A stretch of 64,000 bases of DNA from Mycobacterium sp. ACS4054 (GTDB lineage: Bacteria > Actinomycetota > Actinomycetes > Mycobacteriales > Mycobacteriaceae): positions 54,357-118,356 of the forward strand of contig NZ_LZHV01000060.1 in NCBI RefSeq assembly GCF_001667275.1, read 5' to 3'. Made by a program: the position numbers and the translations under genes. The notes under the pieces were generated by a model that ran no database searches, was not told the DNA's origin, and saw only the letters and a list, made by a program, of their open reading frames with translations. Positions 42,010 through 50,924 of this stretch are shown here, in pieces (the stretch's first letter is position 1; every line of letters starts with the position of its first letter).

Positions 42010-43254
42010 GTGAAGATCCTGATGGTGTCGTGGGAGTACCCGCCGGTGGTGATCGGCGGGCTCGGCCGGCACGTGCATCACCTGTCGACCGCGCTGGCCG
42101 CGGCCGGTCACGAGGTCGTGGTGCTTTCCCGCCACCCCTCGGGCACCGACCCCAGCACGCACCCGTCGTCGGACGAGGTGGTCGACGGTGTCCGGGTGAT
42201 CGCGGCCGCGCAGGACCCGCACGAGTTCTCCTTCGCCACCGACATGATGGCGTGGACGCTGGCGATGGGCCACGCGATGATCCGCGCCGGGCTGTCACTG
42301 AAGAAGCGCGGCAGCAACCGGCCGTGGCGCCCCGACGTCGTGCACGCGCACGACTGGCTGGTGGCCCATCCCGCGATCGCGCTCGCCCAGTTCTACGACG
42401 TGCCAATGGTTTCCACCATCCACGCCACCGAAGCCGGACGGCATTCCGGCTGGGTGTCCGGTGCCATCAGCCGTCAGGTGCATGCCGCGGAGTCCTGGCT
42501 GGTGCGCGAATCCGATTCGCTGATCACGTGTTCGGCGTCGATGGCCGACGAGATCACCGAACTGTTCGGCCCCGGCCTGGCCGGAATCACGGTCATCCGC
42601 AACGGCATCGACGCGGCGCGCTGGCCGTTCGCCGAGCGGCGGCCGCGGACCGGGCCGGCCGAGCTGCTCTACCTCGGGCGGCTGGAGTACGAGAAGGGCG
42701 TGCACGACGTCATCGCGGCCCTGCCGCGGATCCGGCGCCGCCATCCCGGCACCACGCTGACCATCGCCGGGGAGGGCACCCAGCAGGACTGGCTCGTCGA
42801 GCAGGCGCGAAAGCATCGGGTGCTCAAGGCCACTCGGTTCGTCGGGCACCTCGACCATGCCGAGCTGCTGGCGGTGCTGCACCGGGCCGACGCCGCGGTG
42901 CTGCCCAGCCACTACGAGCCGTTCGGGATCGTCGCGCTGGAGGCCGCCGCGGCGGGCACACCGCTGGTCACGTCGAACATCGGCGGCCTGGGCGAGGCGG
43001 TGATCAACGGGCAGACCGGGGTGTCCTGCGCGCCCCGGGACATCGCCGGGATCGCCGCGGCCGTGGGCGCCGTGCTCGATGATCCGGCGGCCGCGCAGCG
43101 CCGCGCCCGCGCCGCCCGCGAACGGCTCACGTCCGCGTTCGACTGGAAGACCGTGGCCGGCGAGACCGCGCAGGTGTACCTGGCGGCCAAGCGCGGCGAG
43201 CGCCAGCCCCAGCCGCGCATGCCCATCGTCGAGCACGCCCTACCCAACCGCTAG
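42010..43254 (+). CDS. GT4-type alpha-1,4-glucosyltransferase of the MGLP cluster
   Basis: A 414-aa GT-B glycosyltransferase, equal in length to Rv3032. The N-domain begins VKILMVSWEYPPVVIGGLGR. The donor-site motif E-x7-E is seen in HYEPFGIVALEAAAAG, after the LYLGRLEYEKGVHDVI segment. Rv3032 elongates methylglucose lipopolysaccharide and contributes to the capsular glucan. The GTG at 42010 is preferred over the GTG at 41998 because it reproduces the known N-terminus and lies 14 bases after the GH57 stop. Confidence 0.93.
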   Translation: MKILMVSWEYPPVVIGGLGRHVHHLSTALAAAGHEVVVLSRHPSGTDPSTHPSSDEVVDGVRVIAAAQDPHEFSFATDMMAWTLAMGHAMIRAGLSLKKRGSNRPWRPDVVHAHDWLVAHPAIALAQFYDVPMVSTIHATEAGRHSGWVSGAISRQVHAAESWLVRESDSLITCSASMADEITELFGPGLAGITVIRNGIDAARWPFAERRPRTGPAELLYLGRLEYEKGVHDVIAALPRIRRRHPGTTLTIAGEGTQQDWLVEQARKHRVLKATRFVGHLDHAELLAVLHRADAAVLPSHYEPFGIVALEAAAAGTPLVTSNIGGLGEAVINGQTGVSCAPRDIAGIAAAVGAVLDDPAAAQRRARAARERLTSAFDWKTVAGETAQVYLAAKRGERQPQPRMPIVEHALPNR

Positions 43255-43263
43255 CCTGCATAG

Positions 43264-44619
43264 ATGGGGCTGGAATTTTCGAGCGTGGTCGACGCGCCGA
43301 TCGCCGACGTCTTCGCGTGGCACGCCAGGCCCGGCGCGTTCGCCCGGCTCTCGCCGCCGTGGCAGCCCATGCGGCTGGTCAGCGAGGCCGCCTCGCTCAA
43401 GGACGGGCGGGCGACGCTGGCCCTGCCCGGCGGGCTGCGCTGGGTGGCCGTCCACCAGGCCGACGGCTACGACCCACCGCGGCGCTTCGTCGACGAAATC
43501 GGCAGCGGCGGCCTGACTTCGCTTCCGGCCCGAATCGCGATGCGGTGGAGGCATGTTCACGATTTCGAGGACCTCGGCGATGGCCGCACCAGGGTGATCG
43601 ACCGGGTCGACACCCCCGCGCCGGCGTCGCTACTGCGGCCGATGTTCGTCTACCGGCACCGTCAACTCGCCGATGATATGGCCGCGCACCGGCTGGCCGC
43701 CGCGAACGGGCTGGCGCCCCTGACCGTCGCCGTCACCGGGGCCTCGGGACTGGTGGGTTCCGCACTGACGGCGTTTCTGAGCACCGGCGGTCACCGCGTC
43801 ATCCGGTTGGTGCGCCGCCCCGCGCGCGGCGACGACGAGCGGGAGTGGGACCCCGAGGATCCCGATCCGGGAGCCTTCGCCGGCGTGGACGCGGTCATCC
43901 ATTTGGCGGGCGCCTCGATCGCCGGCCGGTTCACCGAGAAGCACCGAAAGGCCATCCGCGACAGCAGGATCGGCCCGACTCGGCGGCTGGCCGAAGCGCT
44001 GGGCCGCGCCCCGGCCCGCCCGGCGGTGCTCGTCTCGGCTTCGGCGATCGGATACTACGGATCCGACCGGGGCGATGACATCCTCACCGAGGACAGCGAC
44101 CGCGGTGAGGGTTTCCTCGCCGATGTGGTCGACGACTGGGAGGCGGCGACCGCGCCCGCGGAGCAGGCCGGGGTGCGGGTGGTGCGGGTGCGCACCGGCA
44201 TCGTGCAGTCGCCGCTCGGGGGCACCTTGAAGCTGATGCGCCCACTGTTCGGCGCCGGCCTGGGTGGTCGGCTCGGCGACGGCCGGCAATGGCTGTCCTG
44301 GATCGGGATCGACGACCTGGTTGACATCTACCACCGCGCCCTCTGGGAGGGCTCGCTGTCGGGCCCGGTGAACGCCGTTGCGCCGCAACCGGTTCGCAAC
44401 AGCGAGTACACCCGCGCGCTGGCCGGTGTGCTGCACCGGCCCGCGGTGCTGCCCGTCCCGTCGCTGGGGCCCCGGCTCCTGCTCGGCGAGCAGGGCGCGC
44501 GCGAATTGGCGTGCGCAAGCCAGCGGGTGCTGCCGGCGAAGCTCACCGAGGCCGGCCACCGATTTCGCCAGCCCGATCTCGATCAGGCGCTGCGGCACCT
44601 GCTCGGGCGCGAGAGCTGA
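43264..44619 (+). CDS. SRPBCC domain fused to TIGR01777-type NAD-dependent epimerase
   Basis: A 451-aa two-domain protein. Residues 1-145 form a helix-grip SRPBCC domain (FSSVVDAPIADVFAWHARPG, then RHVHDFEDLGDGRTRVIDRV). Residues 155-450 are an SDR epimerase of the SulA-like TIGR01777 family, with the NAD loop VTGASGLVGSALTAFL, VDAVIHLAGASIAGRF and SASAIGYYGSDRGD. Related proteins in M. tuberculosis (Rv2216) have only the epimerase part. The substrate is unknown; the lipid-binding domain suggests a hydrophobic one. It begins nine bases after the glycosyltransferase. Confidence 0.88.
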   Translation: MGLEFSSVVDAPIADVFAWHARPGAFARLSPPWQPMRLVSEAASLKDGRATLALPGGLRWVAVHQADGYDPPRRFVDEIGSGGLTSLPARIAMRWRHVHDFEDLGDGRTRVIDRVDTPAPASLLRPMFVYRHRQLADDMAAHRLAAANGLAPLTVAVTGASGLVGSALTAFLSTGGHRVIRLVRRPARGDDEREWDPEDPDPGAFAGVDAVIHLAGASIAGRFTEKHRKAIRDSRIGPTRRLAEALGRAPARPAVLVSASAIGYYGSDRGDDILTEDSDRGEGFLADVVDDWEAATAPAEQAGVRVVRVRTGIVQSPLGGTLKLMRPLFGAGLGGRLGDGRQWLSWIGIDDLVDIYHRALWEGSLSGPVNAVAPQPVRNSEYTRALAGVLHRPAVLPVPSLGPRLLLGEQGARELACASQRVLPAKLTEAGHRFRQPDLDQALRHLLGRES

Positions 44620-44686
44620 GGAAAAGACCCTCCCCATTTCTGCCTGATCAAGCCCCCTAGCAGTCCGGAGATGGTTCAATTTCTTA

Positions 44687-45667
44687 ATGATTTCCGGTGC
44701 GCTGGTCCGGCGTCGGACCGGCGCGGCCATCATAGGCATCATCGCGGTGGCCGTGCTGGTGCTCGCGCCGCGTCAGGCCCGGGCCGAATCGACCGAGGCG
44801 GACAGCACGACCGACGTGGAATGCCGCGGCGCTACCCGACCGGTACCCACGACATGGTCTTTCCCGAGCACGCCCCCGCTGGGATTGGTGTGGCTGCAGC
44901 ACGGTTTCGTCGAGGGCAGGAGCCTGTGGTCGGCCTTCGCCACCGAGGTCGCCGACAGCGGTTACCTCGTGCTGGCCACCACACTTTCCACGGTTAATCC
45001 CCTCGGCTGCACGGTGGAACACCTGATCGACAACACCGGCTTTCTGGGCAACATCGCCGATGTCTTTGCCCACAAAGACGATCCGCACGGGGCGTTGGCG
45101 ATGTCCCTCGCGACGGCCGCGGCGGCGGCCGGCCACCCGGTGCCACCGCTGCCCGAGAAAATGGTGTTCGTGGGGCATTCGGCGGGGGCCGAGGCCGTCG
45201 AATACGTCGCCGAGCGCCTGCACACCACCTACCCGGCGGCGTTCACCCAAGTGCGCGGCGTCGTCAGCGAAGACGGCGTCAAGTCGTTCATCGGTTCCAA
45301 CACCGACGACGCGCTGGCGGGCCTGGCGGGCACCACCCTGCCCGTTTACGCCACGGCGTCACCGCACCTGCTGTGCAACTTCTTCCAGCGCGGCACGAAG
45401 GCCATCGAACGGTACCTGGCGGACCGGCCCTTTCACGGCGTCAAGATCACAACCGGCGCCCATGGCGACGCGCTCGGCCCGTCGTCGCCGGGCTACGAAA
45501 ACCTCGTGTGCGGCCGCCCGAAGCCGGACAACATCGCGGCGGTCTGGGGGCTGACGCGGGGGTGGATCGCGGACATGATCGCGGGAACGACCACTCCCGA
45601 CTTCTATCCGGGCGGAGGCTATTACACCGAACTCGAGACGGCCGGCACCATCACCACGCTGCCGTGA
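44687..45667 (+). CDS. secreted alpha/beta-hydrolase
   Basis: A 326-aa exported protein. A signal peptide is visible (AAIIGIIAVAVLVLAPRQARA). The nucleophile elbow GHSAGAEAVEYVAERL and a late His in TTGAHGDALGP give a plausible Ser/His pair of the chlorophyllase or lipase type. Cysteines at VECRGATRP, NPLGCTVEHL, LLCNFF and NLVCGRP may form disulfides. The start ATG at 44687 has no strong ribosome site. No substrate can be assigned. Its 3' end overlaps an SDR remnant on the other strand. Confidence 0.78.
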   Translation: MISGALVRRRTGAAIIGIIAVAVLVLAPRQARAESTEADSTTDVECRGATRPVPTTWSFPSTPPLGLVWLQHGFVEGRSLWSAFATEVADSGYLVLATTLSTVNPLGCTVEHLIDNTGFLGNIADVFAHKDDPHGALAMSLATAAAAAGHPVPPLPEKMVFVGHSAGAEAVEYVAERLHTTYPAAFTQVRGVVSEDGVKSFIGSNTDDALAGLAGTTLPVYATASPHLLCNFFQRGTKAIERYLADRPFHGVKITTGAHGDALGPSSPGYENLVCGRPKPDNIAAVWGLTRGWIADMIAGTTTPDFYPGGGYYTELETAGTITTLP

Positions 45668-45753
45668 CCAATCACGGCAGCGACCGAACGGTGAGCGGCC
45701 CCACGGTGAGCGGCGTTGCCACTGGTCCCGGTGATGACGATTCGCTTGGGCAT
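45622..45753 (-). pseudogene. 5' remnant of an NAD(P)-dependent SDR/epimerase gene
   Basis: The frame opens MPKRIVITGTSGN, the N-terminus and Gly-rich cofactor loop of an extended SDR, after a ribosome site GGAGA seven bases upstream. After about 13 codons the similarity ends and the frame runs into low-complexity sequence and then antisense to the hydrolase gene, stopping after 43 codons. It begins nine bases after the stop of the gene at 45763-46440, so it was once the second gene of that operon. The rest appears deleted. Confidence 0.7.
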
Positions 45754-45762
45754 GGCGATCTC

Positions 45763-46440
45763 CTAGTCCGCGGCTCTGCCGTGCCGGCTGCGCCGATAGG
45801 CCCGGGCGCGTAGGTCGGCGAGCCACCGCGGATGCAGGCTCAGGCCCGGCGCGGTGTTGACGACGGGATCGAACGACACGTCATGCGCTCGTTCGGGGTC
45901 GACGACGCCGGTGAGCGCGAGCCGACCCAGCGGCGCGAAATCGCCACTGCCGCAGGCCTGGTCGAGCGACACATCGATTTCGCCGTGTTCGAGCCGCTTG
46001 CGCACGCTCTCCAGCGAGAGGCCGAGTCCGTCGATGTGGCTCACGATCCGCGCCCGCAGCCACCAGTTGTCGCCCTGGTAGTGCAGCGGCATCAGGGTGG
46101 TCAGCGTCTGGCCGCTCCACGAGATGGCCGGCCGCAGCGCCAGCGCCCTGGACAACACCCCGGAGCCCGAGGAGACGACCAGGATGTCCCAGGGCCCCGC
46201 CCCCTGGGGCGGGGTCACCCGGAAGGCCAGGCCGATGAAGTCGGGCAAGGCCCCCGGGGTGCCGCTGGCCTTCGACAACCGCGCGACGATTCCCGACGAG
46301 GCGATCGGCAGCCCCTCGCCGGCGGGCGCCAGGCGTTCGATGAAGCCATCGGCCAACACGCCGACCGGATGAAACAACCGCTTGCCTCGGAGGGCGGAGC
46401 CCCATTGGAAGGGCAACGCGACCAGATCGGAAACACTCAC
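45763..46440 (-). CDS. uncharacterised protein, possibly catalase-related fold
   Basis: A 225-aa protein found in mycobacteria and sometimes labelled phosphodiesterase. The stretch PIASSGIVARLSKASGTPGALPDFIGLAFRV recalls the catalase-like pattern in which a small-molecule barrel follows an ARLS-x-GxP-x-LPDxxGLA motif, but the heme-ligand Tyr region is not recognisable. No signal peptide or membrane segment is seen. It is upstream of the SDR remnant and 54 bp downstream of cysA on the same strand. Confidence 0.6.
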   Translation of the reverse strand: MSVSDLVALPFQWGSALRGKRLFHPVGVLADGFIERLAPAGEGLPIASSGIVARLSKASGTPGALPDFIGLAFRVTPPQGAGPWDILVVSSGSGVLSRALALRPAISWSGQTLTTLMPLHYQGDNWWLRARIVSHIDGLGLSLESVRKRLEHGEIDVSLDQACGSGDFAPLGRLALTGVVDPERAHDVSFDPVVNTAPGLSLHPRWLADLRARAYRRSRHGRAAD

Positions 46441-46494
46441 CGGCGGCGGGTTCCCGTTTCCGCGCGGCGGAAACCCGCGGCGTTCCTCACCCGC

Positions 46495-47574
46495 TCATGC
46501 GGATGTCAGCGTCGTCTCGTCGTGGTCGGCCCCGCCCGTCGCGCGGGTGACCGCACGGCCGATCGGTGGGACGCGGGTGGCTCGGACGTAGACGGTGTCG
46601 CCCTCGCGCAGCGCCAGCGCTTCGGCGTCACCGCGGGTGATCTGGGCGGTGAACGGCCCGCCGCTGGCGGAACTGGTCAACTCGACCCGCACCTCGAAGC
46701 CCAATGTGACCACCCGGTCGACGGTCGCGGCCACCACGCCGACGGATGCCGCGCTGCCGTCACCGCCGGCGATCGCCATCTGGGGATTGCGACCCACCCG
46801 GATGTCGTGCGGGCGGACGAGGGCGCCGTTGAGCTCCGACACCGCACCGAGAAACGACATCACGAATGGGTTGGCCGGGGAGTCATAAACGTCGCTGGGC
46901 GACCCGACCTGCTCGATGCGCCCCTTGTTGAGCACGGCGATCCGGTCCGCCACGTCCAGCGCCTCCGTCTGATCATGGGTGACCAGGACGGTGGTGACGT
47001 GCACCTCGTCATGCAGGCGCCGCAGCCAGGCGCGAAGATCCTCGCGCACCTTGGCGTCCAGCGCGCCGAACGGCTCGTCGAGCAACAGCACCTGCGGGTC
47101 GACCGCCAGGGCCCGGGCCAGCGCCATGCGCTGACGCTGGCCGCCGGACAGCTGATTCGGGTAGCGGCCCTGAAATCCCGTGAGCCCCACCACCTCCAGC
47201 AGGTGGTCGACCTTCGCCTTGATGTCGGCTTTCGGCCGTTTGCGGATCTTCAGACCGTACGCGACGTTGTCGCGGACGGTCATGTGCTTGAACGCGGCGT
47301 AGTGCTGGAATACGAAGCCGATGCCGCGCCGCTGCGGCGGCACGTTCGTCACGTCGCGATCCCCGATCGTGATCGTCCCGCCGTCCGGCTGGTCGAGGCC
47401 CGCGATCGTGCGCAGCAGCGTCGACTTACCCGAGCCGCTGGGACCCAGCAGCGCCGTCAGCGAGCCGGTGGGTACGACGAAGTCCACGTGGTCCAGGGCG
47501 ACGAAGTCGCCATAGCGCTTGTAGGCATCGCGCACCGTGATCGCATGCGAGTCGGGATTGTTGCTCTGGGTCAT
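46495..47574 (-). CDS. cysA: sulfate ABC transporter ATP-binding protein
   Basis: A 359-aa ATPase that powers sulfate/thiosulfate import. Walker A GPSGSGKSTLLRTIAGL, signature LSGGQRQRMALARAL and Walker B VLLLDEPFGALD are intact. A C-terminal TOBE-like domain runs from about residue 240. It is the last gene of subI-cysT-cysW-cysA, 15 bp after cysW, with the gene order of Rv2400c-Rv2397c. Confidence 0.97.
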   Translation of the reverse strand: MTQSNNPDSHAITVRDAYKRYGDFVALDHVDFVVPTGSLTALLGPSGSGKSTLLRTIAGLDQPDGGTITIGDRDVTNVPPQRRGIGFVFQHYAAFKHMTVRDNVAYGLKIRKRPKADIKAKVDHLLEVVGLTGFQGRYPNQLSGGQRQRMALARALAVDPQVLLLDEPFGALDAKVREDLRAWLRRLHDEVHVTTVLVTHDQTEALDVADRIAVLNKGRIEQVGSPSDVYDSPANPFVMSFLGAVSELNGALVRPHDIRVGRNPQMAIAGGDGSAASVGVVAATVDRVVTLGFEVRVELTSSASGGPFTAQITRGDAEALALREGDTVYVRATRVPPIGRAVTRATGGADHDETTLTSA

Positions 47575-47589
47575 GTCCGAGTCTCCTTG

Positions 47590-48408
47590 TCAAACCTCGA
47601 TTTTCGCGCGCGCTCGGCGAATCTGCAGAACTACCTTGACAATCAGGAATGTGATCGCCACGCCCATCATCAACGTCGACAGGGCGTAGGCGCCGTACTC
47701 CGCTCCCCGGTTGTAGCGGTCGTTGACCAGCAGCGTGAGGGTCTGCGACTCCCCCGGGAGATTGGACGACACCATGATCACCCCGCCGAATTCCCCGAGG
47801 GTCCGGGCGGTGGTGAGCACGATGCCGTAGATCAGCCCCCATCGAATCGACGGCAACGTGATCCGCCAAAACGTCTGCCTCCACTGGGAACCGAGGGTGG
47901 CGGCCGCCTGCTCCTGCTCGATACCCACCTCTTGGAGTACCGGCTGAACCTCGCGCACCACGAACGGCAGCGTGACGAAGATACTGGCCAGCACGATGCC
48001 GGGGGTGCTGAAAATGATCGTGAGGCCGAGATCCTTCTCGACGAAGCCCAACAACCCGGCCGACCCCCACAACACGATCAGGGCGACGCCCACGATGATC
48101 GGCGACACGGCGAACGGGAGATCGACGACCGTCTGCAGCACGCCGCGGCCGCGAAATCGGCCGCGGGCCAACAGGAGTGCGACCAGCACCCCGAAGATGA
48201 CATTCAGCGGGACGACAATGGCCACCACGAGCAGCGACAGCTGCAACGCCGAGATCGCGGCGGGCGTGGTTATCCAGTCGTAGAACTGGCTGACGCCGGG
48301 TCGAAACGTCCGCCACAGAATGATCGCCACCGGAGCGATCAGCATCACGCCGAGGTAGATCAGCACCGCGAACCGCGTCAGGTAACGGCCCCAGCTCACC
48401 GGCGTCAC
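47590..48408 (-). CDS. cysW: sulfate ABC transporter permease CysW
   Basis: A 272-aa inner-membrane permease with about six segments. The EAA-type cytoplasmic loop that docks on CysA is EVQPVLQEVGIEQEQAAATLG, followed by WRITLPSIRWGLIYG. It forms the channel with CysT. The start overlaps the cysT stop by 4 bp. Confidence 0.96.
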   Translation of the reverse strand: MTPVSWGRYLTRFAVLIYLGVMLIAPVAIILWRTFRPGVSQFYDWITTPAAISALQLSLLVVAIVVPLNVIFGVLVALLLARGRFRGRGVLQTVVDLPFAVSPIIVGVALIVLWGSAGLLGFVEKDLGLTIIFSTPGIVLASIFVTLPFVVREVQPVLQEVGIEQEQAAATLGSQWRQTFWRITLPSIRWGLIYGIVLTTARTLGEFGGVIMVSSNLPGESQTLTLLVNDRYNRGAEYGAYALSTLMMGVAITFLIVKVVLQIRRARAKIEV

Positions 48409-49295
48409 GGGGCTTTCTCCTCACGGCGCGCCCTGCGACCACCGACGATGCGCAACAGGAACAGCACGGCGAACGAAATCGACAGCAACACGATCGATAT
48501 CGCGGCGGCGCCGGTCCGGTCGTCGTTCTCGATCAGGGCGCGGATCCACTGCGAGGACACCTCCGTCTTGCCGGGCACCTGCCCACCGATCGTCACCACC
48601 GAGCCGAATTCGCCGATGCAGCGCGAAAACGCCAGTCCCGCACCGGATAGCAGCGCCGGAAGCAGCGACGGCAAGATGATCGACGTGAACACCTTCGGGC
48701 CGGTGGCACCCAATGAGGCGGCCGCCTCCTCGACTTCGCGGTCGATCTCCAGCAACACCGGCTGAATGGCGCGCACGACCATGGGCAGTGTCACGAAGAT
48801 CAACGCCACCGTGACGCCCGGCGGAGTGTGCTGCAGATGGAGACCGATCGGGCTGTTCTTGCCGTAGAGGGCAAGCATCACCAGGCTGGTGACGATGGTG
48901 GGCAACGCGAACGGCAGATCGATGATGGCGTCGAGCACGCCCTTGCCGATGAAGTCGTCGCGCACCAGCACCCAGGCGGTCGCCAGGCCGCACACCAGGT
49001 TGATGATCGTGACGACCACGGAGACCATCAGGGTCACCCTGAACGACTCCAGCGCGGCGTGCGAGGTGATGGCCAGCCAGAAGGCCTCCCAGCCCCCACC
49101 CACGGCCTGCCAGGCGATCGCGGCCAACGGCAGCAGCACGATCAGCGACAGCCACAGGCCCGCTATCCCGACTCCGAGCGGCATTCCGCCCGACGGGCCG
49201 GGAGGGCGTGCCGGCGGCCGATGCGGCAGCCGGATGCCGGGCGGGGCGAGTTCGGGCCGGATCGCCTCAGGGTCCGGGATGACGGCGGCCGTCAT
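48405..49295 (-). CDS. cysT: sulfate ABC transporter permease CysT
   Basis: A 296-aa permease with six membrane segments after a Pro-rich 35-residue N-terminal tail (PPARPPGPSGG). The EAA loop is IQPVLLEIDREVEEAAASLGA, followed by ILPSLLPALLSGAGLAFSR. The ATG at 49295 overlaps the subI stop (ATGA). A longer upstream frame reads through subI in another phase and is not used. Confidence 0.96.
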   Translation of the reverse strand: MTAAVIPDPEAIRPELAPPGIRLPHRPPARPPGPSGGMPLGVGIAGLWLSLIVLLPLAAIAWQAVGGGWEAFWLAITSHAALESFRVTLMVSVVVTIINLVCGLATAWVLVRDDFIGKGVLDAIIDLPFALPTIVTSLVMLALYGKNSPIGLHLQHTPPGVTVALIFVTLPMVVRAIQPVLLEIDREVEEAAASLGATGPKVFTSIILPSLLPALLSGAGLAFSRCIGEFGSVVTIGGQVPGKTEVSSQWIRALIENDDRTGAAAISIVLLSISFAVLFLLRIVGGRRARREEKAP

Positions 49296-50329
49296 CCCGT
49301 GGCCTTCAGGTAAACCTTGGTGATGCTGCCGGTGCTCTTGTCGAACAGCTGCCGATCGACGTTGGCCCACCCGCCGAGGTCGGTGATCGTCCACAACTTC
49401 ATCGGCACGGGATACAAGCCGCGGAACTTGTCCGCCACGGCGGGCTCGACCGGCCGAAAACCCGCCTCGGCCCATATCCGTTGCGCCGCCGCCGTGTACT
49501 GGAAGTTCGCGAAGGCGATCGCGGCGTCGAGGTGTTGACTCGTCGCGATGACGGCCAGCGGGTTCTCGATCTTGAACGTCTGCGACGGGGTGATGTGTTC
49601 GACCGGCTTGCCTTGCCGCTCAACGGCGATCGCCTCATTCTCGTAGCTGATCAGCACGTCGCCACTGCCTTCCACGAAGACATCGGTGGCCAGCCGCCCC
49701 GAACTGGGCCGCAGCTTGACGTGTTCGTGAACCAGCTTGCTGATGAATTCGATGCCGGCTCCGGTATCCGTCCCACCGCCGCTCTTGGCCGCGTACGGGG
49801 CAACCAGGTTCCATTTGGCCGAACCCGAGCTCAGCGGGCTGGGCGTGACCACCTCGATGCCGGGCCGCAGCAAGTCGTCCCAATCCCAAATGTTCTTCGG
49901 ATTCCCCTTGCGCACAACCAAAGTCACCACAGACCCGAATGGAATGCCTTTCCTGGCATCTTTGTCCCAATCCGCGGAAACCTTGCCCGCCTTGACCAAT
50001 CGGGTGATGTCGGGCTCGACCGAGAAGTTCACGACGTCGGCCGGTTTGCCTTCCACCACGCCGCGAGACTGGTCGGCCGAGGCGGCGTACGACGCGACCA
50101 CCTGCACGCCCCTGCCCTCGACCGAGCCGTTGAACGCGGAAATGATCTTGCTCCAACCGGGTTCGGGGACCGAGTAGGCGACCAGGGTGATCTTGGTGTT
50201 CGCGCTCGTCGGTCCGCCGCCGCCTACGGCATCGCTGGCGCCCCCGCCACATGCGGTGACGAGCCCGATCAAACCGGCGAGGGCGGCGAGTCGCCGCCCG
50301 CGCCGGGCGCTGCTGGTGCTGCTGAACAT
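49292..50329 (-). CDS. subI: sulfate-binding lipoprotein SubI
   Basis: A 345-aa periplasmic solute-binding lipoprotein. The signal peptide ends in the lipobox LVTAC. Typical sulfate-binding segments are VVNFSVEPDITRLVKAG, VTPSPLSSGSAKWNL and VLISYENEAIAVERQGK. The ATG at 50329 has the ribosome site GGAAGG eight bases upstream. It heads the sulfate import operon. The 5' leader carries a cysteine-rich short ORF, so expression probably follows cysteine supply. Confidence 0.95.
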   Translation of the reverse strand: MFSSTSSARRGRRLAALAGLIGLVTACGGGASDAVGGGGPTSANTKITLVAYSVPEPGWSKIISAFNGSVEGRGVQVVASYAASADQSRGVVEGKPADVVNFSVEPDITRLVKAGKVSADWDKDARKGIPFGSVVTLVVRKGNPKNIWDWDDLLRPGIEVVTPSPLSSGSAKWNLVAPYAAKSGGGTDTGAGIEFISKLVHEHVKLRPSSGRLATDVFVEGSGDVLISYENEAIAVERQGKPVEHITPSQTFKIENPLAVIATSQHLDAAIAFANFQYTAAAQRIWAEAGFRPVEPAVADKFRGLYPVPMKLWTITDLGGWANVDRQLFDKSTGSITKVYLKATG

Positions 50330-50432
50330 TGATGGCCTTCCGGGGCGGAGCGTGATCCATGCGTCCCGTAGCTGCGGATGGGCGTCTCGACCGTCACCCG
50401 GGGTGAAGTGATCCGGTCCGCGCGCGGGATGG

Positions 50433-50486
50433 TCAGCAACGACAACAGCGCACGACCACCGAGCAAACATCCCGTGCGACGCGCAT
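50433..50486 (-). CDS. leaderless cysteine-rich leader ORF of subI-cysTWA
   Basis: A 17-codon ORF, MRVARDVCSVVVRCCRC, with four Cys codons, three of them in the last four positions (TGT TGT CGT TGC) just before TGA. A -10 box TACGCT lies seven bases before its ATG, so transcription should start at the ATG. Polycysteine leaderless sORFs that attenuate downstream operons in response to cysteine have been described in mycobacteria; this ORF fits that pattern 103 bases upstream of subI. Confidence 0.85.
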   Translation of the reverse strand: MRVARDVCSVVVRCCRC

Positions 50487-50493
50487 GGCCCGA

Positions 50494-50499
50494 AGCGTA
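50494..50499 (-). promoter_or_regulatory. -10 box of the subI-cysTWA transcript
   Basis: TACGCT on the minus strand, seven bases before the leader ATG. No clear -35 box was found at 16-18 bases upstream. Confidence 0.55.
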
Positions 50500-50924
50500 A
50501 CAATGCGCGGGTGGCTTCGCGGGTCGACAGGGGCGCCACGTGGCGGACGCGACCGCCATTAAGCCAAGGGACGTTTCGGGTGGCCGACGGCGCGTTTACC
50601 GACGCGTAACACCCACCCGGCGGCCGGACGGTTCAAAACGTGGGCCCCGCCGGGCGTGCCTTCCAGCAACGCCAGCCGACCGCAGCGTCCACGCGCCGCT
50701 CGGCGCGAACCCTAATTCGCAGGCAACACGATAAAGCCACAGCGTGAAGACGTCCCGGTGACCGCCGGACTCGCCGGGCGGGCCGACCGGGCGCGCGGAG
50801 ACTCGACCGGCTGGCGGACGCGGACGACGCCGCTCGGCGCGGACGTGGCGACGGCCGGGCCCCGATGGTTGCGGCGTCGTCCCTTGGCGCGTGGACGTAA
50901 AAGTCACGGTGATGGAAATGAACT
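50500..50924. other. 425-bp gap without a convincing gene
   Basis: Very GC-rich sequence upstream of the cysteine leader and after the convergent-side end of the trypsin-like gene. Open frames here are Arg/Gly/Pro-rich and lack any family motif or ribosome site. Apart from upstream promoter sequence, I see nothing in it. Confidence 0.5.

Noticed and set aside
45832..48765. A 977-codon open frame on the + strand opposite cysA, cysW and the 45763 gene
   Set aside because: It is antisense to well-conserved ABC transporter genes, is Arg/Gly/Asp/His-rich and has no family motif. Long antisense frames are expected in DNA of this GC content.
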